Shown: one piece after another, positions 1-5,164 of the stretch
Position numbering within the stretch: position 1 is the stretch's first letter
Layout: the number at the start of each line of letters is the position of its first letter
Assembly: GCA_964371695.1 (NCBI GenBank)
Contig: CAYJOG010000234.1
Span: 1 to 5,164, forward strand
Length of the DNA: 5,164 bases
From: CAYJOG01 sp964371695 [NCBI: uncultured bacterium]
Lineage (GTDB): Bacteria > CAYJOG01
Reading direction: 5' to 3'
Notes under the pieces: generated by a model
Told to the model about the DNA's origin: nothing
The model's input: the letters and a program-made list of their open reading frames with translations, nothing else
Databases searched by the model: none
Position numbers and translations under genes: made by a program

Positions 1-3000
1 CGTCACGGCTGCGCAGGCGATAGGTGTAACCGTTGGGGGCCACGGGCAGCGTGTCGGTGGAGCCGGTGAGGGGCACGGCCACGGTGGGCAGCGCCACAAA
101 ACCGCCCGACGGCAACTGACGGCGATAGACCTCGGTGACGGTGTGGTCGGACATGTAGGTGGTCTGTGTCCAGTTGATGTCGGCGGTGAACAGGAAGCAG
201 TTCACCTCGATGCCGCTGGCGGCGGTGGGGGCAGGGGGGGCCTGTCCGTCGGTGGGGGTGACCGGCCCGGCGGGCAGGCTGGTGGCGCGGGCGTTGTTAT
301 CAGGAATGGGCAGCAAAAAATCAATGGCGGGGGTGAGGTCGCTGGCGATGGTGGGCGACGTGTTGACGGTGACCACCGTGCCCGCCGTGGAGGTTCCGGT
401 GACGGTGTAGCCCGGCACGGTGAAATAGGTTGAATTCACGCCGGGGCCGACGTTTTCGCTGAAGGTGAGGCGGATGCCCCCGCCGCTGGTGGATTTGGTG
501 TTGAGGTTGGGGCCGTTGATGTCAGACAGGATGTTGTCGGTGACGATGGTGGATTCGGTGAGTGAGGCGGCCGCCGTGGCCGTGGCGGTGAAGGTGGCTC
601 CGTGGGTGACGATGCCCGCCGTGGTGAAGTTCCAGGTGGCCACGCCGCTGCCGGGCACATAGGTGTCGGGCGTTACCGCCCCGCCGCCGCCAAACTGCGA
701 GAGGTCCGCCGAAAACGAATTGGCGTTGTAAAAGGGGGCGTCCACCGGGTCCAGTGTCACCGTGAGGGTCATGGTGTCGCCGTTTTTGATGTAGGTGGTG
801 CTGGTGGCGGTGGTGTTGGTGAGCAGTGTGCTGAGCACCACCGGCGGGGCGTTTTGCCGCACGGAAATCACGCCTGCGCCAGAGGGCGCAAACGTCACCG
901 GCCCTGCCTGGGCCATCGGCCCCTGGCCCGTCACGCCATGCAGCGCCACCTGATAAAAATAAGCCGCGCCGGAAAGCGGGGTGGTGTCCAGATAACCCGG
1001 CGCACGGGCTGAAAGTGTGAGCAATTCCCACGGCCCGTTCGTGGCGGTGGACCGGTAAACGGCGTAACCCGTTTCACCTGGCAAAAGGGCGTAACAATCT
1101 GCCGTGGGCTGGGTGGGACTGGCGCAGTGGGGGTGCAGCCATGTCACCCACAGGCCTGCGGTGGTGTTCTGGACCAAAAGGGCGGTGGGGGGAGCGTCGG
1201 GCGTGGCGGGGCCTGCAGCCGGGCCAAACAACAGGGTGGCGTTGGTGCCGCTCTGGTCAAACAGCACCGAGCCGGTGTCTGTCAACGGCGTCACCAGCCA
1301 GGTCATCAGGCCATCCAGACCCGTGGCGGAAGTCTGGGCCTGGGCCGTGGCCCCCTGGGCCAGCGCGGCGGGCAAAAGGCCCGGCAGGGTGTCGCCCCGG
1401 CTGTTGCGCAGCTCCACCAGCACTTCAAAAGGCGTGAGGCCGCTGCTGGTGTCACGCCACTGGGGCGAGAGGCCGATGCGGCTGGGCACAAGGGCTTCCA
1501 GCGCGCCGCCAGCGGTTGTTTTCCAGCCCAGCATGTCGCGGGTGGGGGCGTCCAGCGCCAGGGCAGCGTTGCGCATGAGGTTGGCGGACGTGTCCGCCCC
1601 CGTTTCGTCACAGCCGGTGTTGGCCGCACGCAGATAACCACTGGCCTGACTGGTGGTGCAGCCGCTCTGTGCGTATTCATCCAGCGCGCCAAAAAGGTGC
1701 GCCAGTTCGTGGGCCGCCAGACCCACCGACTGGGCGTGAGAAAGCGCCCGCTCGCTCAGCACCGCCAGGGGGCCGCTCTGGCCCGGCTGGCTGGTTCCCG
1801 TCAGTTCATAGGTGAGCACGGTGGCGATGGCGGCGTCTGGCATGAGGCCGTCTTCGCTCACCACCCACACCACAGCCCAGGGTGTGTTTTTCTCAAGGCG
1901 CAGACGGTTGGCGTAGTCCCGCGCCAGCAGGGCGGCCTTGGCGTTGTCGTCGCTCGCCATCAGGCCGGGGGGAATGCCGAGGCCCAGTGTGGTGAAGTGC
2001 TGCACCAGGGCGCTGGCCAATGAAGCGCCGCCCGCTGCGGCGGTTTCGGTGGGGGGCAAAAACGCCAGCCGCGCCGCCGGGGGGGCCTGCTGTTCAAAAA
2101 ACAGGTTGGCCTGACGAATGGTGTTGCGGGCTTTTTCTTTGGACGTTGCCGAAACCGTGCCCACAAACACCAAGCCCTGTGCCACGCCGCCGGTGAGCAG
2201 GGCGCTGGTGCGGTGAAAACCCCAGGTGCCCGCGTTTGCGGTGGGATACAACACATCAGGTGAATGGTCCACGGCTGTGGTGACATGGCTGCTCAGCAGC
2301 AGCGGATTGCCCGCCACGCCGCCGCTGACACTGAGGGGCACGGAAAGGGTTTTTCCGCCAAAACCAAAGGTCACCTGCGTGTCGCCCTGGGTCAGGGTTT
2401 TGAGCTGGTTGTTCTCCCACCGGGCCACGGCGGGGTTGGCCACGGTGACCGTGGCGGGGGTGACCGGTGAAAAGGCGGTGTGGCCGGGCCAGCGGGCCAT
2501 GAGGGCAAAAGCCGCCACGCCCCCCGGCGCGGCGCTAAGCGCAGCGGGGGCGCATTTCAGTTCCGCCGCTTCGCCTTCGGTCATCTGAATCTGCCCCTGC
2601 CCCCGCGCCAGAAGCAGCAGCGGGTTGCCGTCAAAGGCCAGCCAGCGGTTCAGTTCAGAGGCGTCGGTGGCTGCGCTGAAGGCGGCGATTTCTTCCAGCA
2701 CCGCCCCCTGATCGCCGGAGAACTCAAAAACAATCTGGCTGCAAATGCGGGGGGCCACCGGCACAAGGCGCGACACCCAGGCGATACCCGACTGTGCCAG
2801 CAGCACATGGCCGTCGCAGGTGGTGGTCACGGCCTTGAGCGGCGCGGCTGGGCTGGCCCGCAACATCAGGGCCTGCACCGTGCGGGGCGGCGAAAGCGTA
2901 AAACTCAGGCGGTTGGTGGCTCCCGCGCCCTGGCCCACCTTGAGGGTGGTGCTGCGTTGGCCATCCACCAACTGGGCCGCACCGTCAGAGCCGCCCCACA

Positions 3001-5164
3001 GGGGGCTGAGCACGTTGGCCCAGGCCATGGCGGTCTGCACGTCCTGCGCCCCGGCGGTGGTGAGTGTCTGGCTGCCGTCGGCCAGGGACTGGGGCAGAGA
3101 ACCCAGATACACCACCCGGCCACCCAGGCTCTGGGGGTTGCCCTGGCTGTCCTGGGTTGTCCAGCTTTGGGGCAGGGGGCCGTGGGTGAGCGCGCTCAGG
3201 TCAGCGGTTGCGGCCAGTGTGCGAGGCAGGCCGGGTGTCACCTCCACCTCCACCGTGGTGGAAAAACCCGTCACCCTGGCTACCATCCGGGCGCTGGTTA
3301 CGGGTTTCAGCCCCAGCAGCGCGCCGCCCTGCATCATCACCGAGCCTGCCCCCTGGGATATCTCCCAGATGACGCCGGTGGGTGTGAAGCTGTTGTTGTG
3401 GGCGTCCTGGGCGGTGACGGAAAGGGGCACGGTTTCGCCCGCCATCACGCTCAGGCGGCCCGGTGACACCACCAGCGACACCACCGGCCCCGGTGTGACT
3501 TCCACCAGCGCCTTGGCTGTCTGTTCGCCCACCTTCACCGACACTTCCGCCGTGCCAGCCTTTTGGCAGGTGAACAGGCCCTGGGCCGAAATCTGACCCG
3601 CCGTGGTGGAGAACACCGGCACAAACAGGCCGCCTTGAGGATTGCTCAGGTCGCCCTCGACATAAAACTGAAGGGACTCACCGGCTCCCAGACGGCCCTG
3701 GGCGGGCTTCAGACGAAGCAGGGTAGGGGTGGGTTTTACGTCAAAACGCAGTGTGTGGCTGAGGCCGCCGCTGGTGGCCTGCACTTCAAAACTGCCTGCG
3801 GAGAGGGGCTTGAGCCGCCCCGGCCCGGTCCACTCGCCAGCGCCGGTCAGCAGCTTCCACTGGGGGGCTTCGGAGAGGGCCGTGGCCACGCCTGCGGCGT
3901 CCTGGCCCTGGGCGGTGAAGGTGACCTCTTCGCCCACCACCACCTCGGCGGTGCTGGGGTGAATGTTGAGGGAAACAGCGGGATTGGTGGGTGTTTCCGG
4001 GGTCGGCGGCGGTGTGGTGGCTTCGCCGCCCGTTTTGGCTGCCTGCCAGTCCACACCCCGCAGCACACCCCGGCCCAGACCGTTGGCGGCCAGGGGTTTG
4101 GCCTGTGCCAGCAGGTGGGGCAGGGCTTTTTGGGCGTCGCCCAGCAGGGCCGCGCCCACCGCCAGTTCGGCGGCCACCAGCGCGGCGGCAAAGCTGGTGC
4201 CATGCACCACGCCGGTCTGTCCCCGGTGATCTTTCAGCATCAGACCGCTGGCGGGGGCCACCAGCCCCACGCCGCTGCCGATGTTGGCAAAACTGGCGCG
4301 GCCCTGGCCCAGGGCGTCTGCCCCGCCCACCACCAGCAGCGGCGCGCCCAGCGAAGCCGGAAAGAACCCCTCGGCCCCGCCGCCGCCGTTGCCCGATGGC
4401 GTCACCACCACCACACCTTTTTCTTTGAGTGCGTTCAGCTCCTGCAAAAAGGCCTGGGCCAGGAAATCGGGCGGGTCATAGGCGGCCCCCAGGCTCATGA
4501 GCACCACCTGGGGTGGGTTGGCCCGCAGCGACACCAGGGCTTGCAACACCGTGGCCACGGGGCAGAACCCCTGGGCGGTACACACCTTGTGGACTTCTAC
4601 CACGCAGTTGCCGCACAGGGCCTGACCGGCGGAGCGGCCCACCAGGGCGTCTGCCACCTGTGTGCCATGGCCCAGTGTGTCGGTGGGGTTTTCAGAGCCG
4701 GTGTGATCCACCTCAAAACCGAACGTTCCGGCGGCAAAACCGGCTTCGGCCACGCCCGTGTCCAGCACCGCCACGCGGGCGGGGGAGGGGGGGGCCTGCT
4801 GGCTCAGGGACAAGGCCGAAAGCACGTCGGCCCACGAGGCTGAAACCGCCGGGGTATTGGTGGCCGAGGGCAGCAGCGCCACCTGGGGGGCGGTGGTCAG
4901 CCCCGGTGTGGTTTGGCTCAGCAGGGCTTCGTCCTGGCCCGGGGGCAGGGTCAAAAGAGTGACCTGACCCTGTGTGGAAACCGCGACACCGGCTTTTTCA
5001 AGGGCGGTGCGTTGTTCGGTGCTCAGGGGCCCGGCCAGATATTGGCCGCTCACCACATAAGCGCCCTCGGTTTGGCTCCAGGTGACTTTGGTTGTTTCAT
5101 GGGTCTCAGCCGCAGCCACGGCGGCAGCATGGGTGGTGGTGTTTTGCGAGACCAGCGGCCCGGC
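1..5164 (-). CDS. Giant secreted multidomain protein with subtilisin-like and zinc-metallopeptidase domains (partial at both ends)
   Basis: One minus-strand frame is open for 1721 codons across the whole window, so both the start (beyond 5164) and the stop (beyond 1) lie outside. The translation carries, in order, an I9-like propeptide region, an S8 subtilase with a complete Asp/His/Asn/Ser set, three Ig-like domains, a discoidin-like domain, a Big_2-like domain, a metzincin-like zinc peptidase, a further Ig-like domain, FnIII, two more Ig-like repeats and part of a second FnIII. Third positions are strongly G/C, and no TTA or CTA codons were seen. The protein is almost certainly exported: its domains are typical of extracellular proteins and its cysteines mostly fall in close pairs within single domains. 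No signal peptide is visible; it should lie just upstream of base 5164. The C-terminal anchor or secretion signal is also outside, so the export route is unknown. The likely role is extracellular proteolysis with substrate or surface binding. The exact family of each non-catalytic domain is inferred by eye from sequence pattern. Confidence 0.95.
2..238 (-). other. Fibronectin type III domain, cut by window edge
   Basis: Residues ~1643-1721 begin PPAPTAASGIEVNCFL, pass FTADINWTQ (W1665), TVTEVYRRQLPSGGFVAL and end with GYTYRLRSRD, the expected F strand (Y.YRvRa.D). The last strand lies beyond base 1. Cys1656 may pair with a residue outside the window. The protein therefore continues, and the stop codon is not near the window edge in any visible way. 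Confidence 0.7.
234..240. repeat. Homopolymer tract, seven G on plus strand
   Basis: Seven identical bases encode the APP of GQAPPAP (1640-1646) in the linker before the last FnIII domain. It is the third tract in a Gln-Ala-Pro-Pro context in this gene. Confidence 0.7.
245..523 (-). other. SbsA-like (Big_5 / SwmB-like) Ig-like domain
   Basis: Residues ~1548-1640 follow the plan of SbsA/SwmB-type domains: DINGPNLNT, then IRLTFSENVGPGVNSTYFTV (1564-1583), YTVTGTSTAGTVVTVNTS and the closing TPAIDFLLP. The 'l.v.FSE.V....n...F.v.g' element is the hallmark of these S-layer-type Ig-like repeats. It is rich in Thr, as are its neighbours, and ends in a Pro-rich linker before the next FnIII. Confidence 0.7.
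533..853 (-). other. Ig-like repeat with YIKNGDTMTLTVTL opening
   Basis: Residues ~1438-1544 begin NAPPVVLSTLLTN and continue TTYIKNGDTMTLTVTLD (1456-1472), an opening seen in tandem bacterial Ig-like repeats of giant surface proteins. Further strands include FSADLSQFGGGG (1484-1495), ATWNFTTAGIV (1509-1519) and ATFTATATAAASLTES (1523-1538). Only one copy is present in the window. The family type is not assigned. Confidence 0.6.
887..1210 (-). other. Fibronectin type III domain
   Basis: Residues ~1319-1426 show the FnIII landmarks: PDAPPTALLVQ at the start, LWVTWLHP with the conserved Trp (W1339, W1342), YAVYRSTATNGPWELL (1367-1382), a YLDTTPLSG turn, and YFYQVALHGVTGQGPM (1402-1417), which is the conserved Tyr-rich F strand. 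An insertion between strands B and C carries Cys1347 and Cys1357, likely a disulfide-closed loop that ordinary FnIII domains lack. The role is probably spacing or binding. Confidence 0.85.
1223..1492 (-). other. Invasin-type (Big_1-like) or carboxypeptidase-regulatory-like beta-sandwich
   Basis: Residues ~1225-1314 read LVPSRIGLSPQ, then PFEVLVELRNSRGDTLPG (1245-1262), ATAQAQTSATGLDGLMTW (1272-1289) and a final NATLLFGPAAG. The order 'V.l.d..G.pl.g..V......G.....T...G...+.' resembles Big_1 and similar Ig-like modules, in which a strand with a conserved 'ASTGxDG' turn precedes the closing strand. It follows the metallopeptidase directly and may be its C-terminal stabilising domain. Confidence 0.5.
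1514..2212 (-). other. Predicted zinc metallopeptidase domain, metzincin-like (HExxHxxGxxD)
   Basis: Residues ~985-1217 hold the zinc motif HELAHLFGALDEY (1152-1164; codons 1673-1711). His1152 and His1156 are the first two ligands, Glu1153 is the general base, Gly1159 is the turn, and Asp1162 occupies the third-ligand position normally His or Asp in metzincins. Thirty-five residues further, SANLMRN contains Met1197 (codon 1574-1576), a good Met-turn candidate, followed by TRDMLGW. Cys1169 and Cys1185 probably form a disulfide between motif and Met-turn. The preceding strands WAVVWVVSEDG (1096-1106) and GPLAVLSE (1131-1138) fit the beta-sheet before the active-site helix. Every residue needed for catalysis is present. 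I cannot assign a MEROPS family; the exact N-terminal boundary is a guess, and the unassigned residues 948-984 may belong to it. Confidence 0.85.
2079..2085. repeat. Homopolymer tract, seven G on plus strand
   Basis: Seven identical bases encode the APP of QQAPPAA (residues 1025-1031), inside the region assigned to the metallopeptidase but ahead of its zinc motif. The coding-strand context CAGCAGGC followed by C-run is the same as at the eight-base tract near 4790. Confidence 0.7.
2324..2593 (-). other. Big_2-like Ig domain
   Basis: Residues ~858-947 end in a clear Big_2-type pattern: ATVTVANPAVARWENNQL (904-921), then LTQGDTQVTFGFGGKTLSV (924-942) and a final PLSVSGG. This matches the family plan of 'N.avA.v..g.l.a...G.a.vt...ggk...v.v.V'. 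The first half is less typical, with QMTEGEAAELKCAPAALS (860-877), and Cys871 lacks a close partner. It lies directly before the metallopeptidase and likely acts as a rigid spacer. Confidence 0.7.
2672..3052 (-). other. Galactose-binding-like (F5/8 type C / discoidin, CBM32-type) domain
   Basis: Residues ~705-831 follow the discoidin-like jelly-roll pattern. There is an early loop with LVDGQRSTTLKVG (732-744, comparable to the usual DG..xT.W element), then RLSFTLSPPRTVQALMLRAS (752-771), where family members have the 'I.I.LG....I..I.L' strands. A VTTTCDGHVLLAQS strand follows, and the domain closes with IVFEFSGD, then LEEIAAF (823-829), matching the typical 'I.F......L.EI.v.' ending. Cys783 and Cys808 probably pair. 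In proteases such domains usually bind glycans or surfaces and position the enzyme. Ligand residues cannot be assigned here. Confidence 0.6.
3053..3232 (-). other. Connecting segment, no recognised domain
   Basis: Residues ~645-704 (start GLPRTLAATADL, later SLGGRVVYLGSLPQSL) have alternating hydrophobic residues suggesting beta structure but match nothing I recognise. The segment may be the N-terminal strands of the following galactose-binding-like domain or a small separate module. The frame stays open and the composition matches the neighbours. Confidence 0.4.
3236..3487 (-). other. Bacterial Ig-like domain 3
   Basis: Residues ~560-643 start with PVVSLVVSPGRLSVMAGE and VPLSVTAQDAHNN, the signature opening of bacterial Ig-like domains that follow a previous repeat ending in VTPG. 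The core has VIWEISQGAGSV (598-609), and the domain closes with VEVEVTPG. The shared VTPGxxxxL junction before and after this unit shows that it belongs to a tandem array with domain 2. Confidence 0.8.
3494..3727 (-). other. Bacterial Ig-like domain 2
   Basis: Residues ~480-557 repeat the same plan: LKPAQGRLGAGESLQFYV at the start, a central stretch VPVFSTTAGQISAQGLFT, and the closing pattern KAGTAEVSVKVG followed by ALVEVTPG. The central "question then G.I...G.F.A..AG...V..." layout is typical of Big_2-type repeats. It contains Cys533, which has no obvious partner within the domain. Confidence 0.75.
3734..3976 (-). other. Bacterial Ig-like domain 1
   Basis: Residues ~397-477 open with the pattern typical of bacterial Ig-like repeats: a Pro-Ser-Thr turn, then VVVGEEVTFTAQGQD (408-422), a central Trp pair (W436, W445) and a closing strand GSFEVQATSGG followed by LRFDV. 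These modules are structural spacers or adhesion domains. The domain is the first of three in tandem between the serine protease and the discoidin-like domain. The family (Big_2 or PKD-like) is not certain by eye. Confidence 0.7.
3977..4033 (-). other. Pro/Thr-rich interdomain linker
   Basis: Residues ~378-396 contain TTPPPTPETPTNP, a low-complexity Pro/Thr stretch that separates the serine protease from the first Ig-like domain. Such linkers are flexible, exposed and often cut by proteases, so this is one plausible site for release of the S8 domain. That use is inference. Confidence 0.75.
4040..4780 (-). other. Subtilisin-like serine protease domain (peptidase family S8)
   Basis: Residues ~129-375 form a subtilase catalytic domain. 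The catalytic Asp is Asp135 in VAVLDTGV (codon 4760-4762), the His is His166 in LGHGTQVA (4667-4669), the oxyanion-hole Asn is Asn259 in PSGNGG (4388-4390) and the nucleophile is Ser324 in HGTSFAAA (4193-4195). Spacings of 31, 93 and 65 residues are close to those of subtilisin BPN' (32, 91 and 66). The substrate-strand motif appears as VVLMSLGAA. Cys184, Cys187, Cys195 and Cys201 cluster after the His motif and could form two disulfides. One odd feature is that the usual Pro four residues after the nucleophile (GTSMAxP) is Ala328. All catalytic residues are present, so the domain should be active. It would hydrolyse peptide bonds outside the cytoplasm; specificity cannot be read from sequence. 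Confidence 0.93.
4787..4794. repeat. Homopolymer tract, eight G on plus strand (C on coding strand)
   Basis: Eight identical bases, preceded by five more G and one A, sit in the codons for QAPPSP just before the catalytic Asp motif of the subtilase. Replication slippage here would shift the frame ahead of both catalytic domains. The frame read here is the intact one. Confidence 0.7.
4865..5065 (-). other. I9-like subtilase propeptide region
   Basis: Residues ~34-100 read as beta-alpha-beta-beta-alpha-beta. A strand (YVVSGQY, 36-42) is followed by a helix (STEQRTALEKAG, 48-59), a strand (VAVST, 60-64), a strand (VTLLTLP, 68-74), a helix around QDEALLSQ (77-84) and a last strand (QVALLP, 94-99). 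This is the order of the Inhibitor_I9 / subtilisin propeptide fold, and it sits where a propeptide belongs, about 30 residues before the catalytic domain. Such propeptides act as folding chaperones and temporary inhibitors that are cut off by the protease itself. Identification rests on predicted secondary structure and position, not on a strong motif. Residues 1-33, rich in Ala and Thr, may be the segment just after a signal peptide. Confidence 0.5.

Noticed and set aside
143-1012. Plus-strand open frames at 143-433 and 602-1012
   Set aside because: Both are in antisense register with the gene and end opposite TCA codons (Ser1578 and Ser1385).
1670-1711. Assignment of the metallopeptidase to family M64 (IgA peptidase)
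   Set aside because: The DEY ending is similar, but the Asp sits one residue closer to the HExxH than in the M64 pattern as I remember it, and the surrounding sequence could not be matched by eye.
1127-2023. Plus-strand open frame of 298 codons
   Set aside because: Antisense shadow of the metallopeptidase region, ending opposite the TCA codon for Ser1048. Low-complexity product with no recognisable fold.
522-2286. Shorter minus-strand frames in other registers (522-1031, 1306-1692, 1960-2286)
   Set aside because: They overlap the 1721-codon frame out of register and encode Pro/Arg/His-rich strings typical of shifted frames in G+C-rich genes. Nothing suggests a frameshift there, because the main frame keeps recognisable domains throughout.
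2480-3466. Plus-strand open frame of 328 codons
   Set aside because: Same antisense register as above, ending at the complement of the TCA codon for Ser567. It exists because TTA, CTA and TCA codons are rare in this gene.
3563-4843. Long plus-strand open frame (426 codons)
   Set aside because: It is in exact codon register with the minus-strand gene. On the plus strand its stop is the complement of a TCA serine codon (residue 108). Its Gly/His/Arg/Gln-rich product matches no domain, while the opposite strand carries clear catalytic motifs.
1-5164. CRISPR array, tandem DNA repeats, insertion sequence, tRNA, riboswitch, promoter or terminator
   Set aside because: No regularly spaced identical repeats, no terminal inverted repeats, no transposase motif and no RNA-like fold were seen. 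The whole window is protein-coding, and recurring short words such as gtggcc or caccacc come from Ala, Val and Thr codons.

Overview
The window lies entirely inside one very large, G+C-rich gene read on the minus strand. One minus-strand frame (codons ending at position 2) stays open from base 5164 to base 2. That is 1721 codons with no stop, no convincing start and no end inside the window. Residue numbers below are fragment numbering: residue n covers positions 5165-3n to 5167-3n. I see no other gene, RNA gene, mobile element, CRISPR array, promoter or terminator.

Layout in translation order, from high to low coordinates: an N-terminal segment with an I9-like subtilase propeptide pattern (residues ~34-100); a subtilisin-like S8 serine protease with Asp135, His166, Asn259 and Ser324 at near-canonical spacing (~129-375); a Pro/Thr linker; three tandem bacterial Ig-like domains (~397-643); a galactose-binding/discoidin-like domain (~705-831); a Big_2-like domain (~858-947); a predicted zinc metallopeptidase of metzincin type with HExxHxxGxxD and a Met-turn-like LMRN (~985-1217); an invasin-type Ig-like domain (~1225-1314); a fibronectin type III domain (~1319-1426); two more beta-sandwich repeats (~1438-1640); and the start of a second fibronectin III domain, cut by the window edge.

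The reading is a giant secreted or surface-displayed protein with two proteases of different mechanism on one chain, joined by adhesion or spacer modules. The propeptide pattern, the domain-local cysteine pairs and the Ig/FnIII/discoidin-like modules all suit an extracytoplasmic location. The serine protease may mature itself, release the downstream part, or share substrates with the metallopeptidase; this is inference.

The organism is a bacterium with a roughly two-thirds G+C genome: third positions are mostly G or C, and no TTA or CTA leucine codons were seen. Such giant mosaics of protease, Ig and FnIII domains are common in environmental Gram-negative and candidate-phylum bacteria. The window has no taxonomic marker, so I do not name a lineage.
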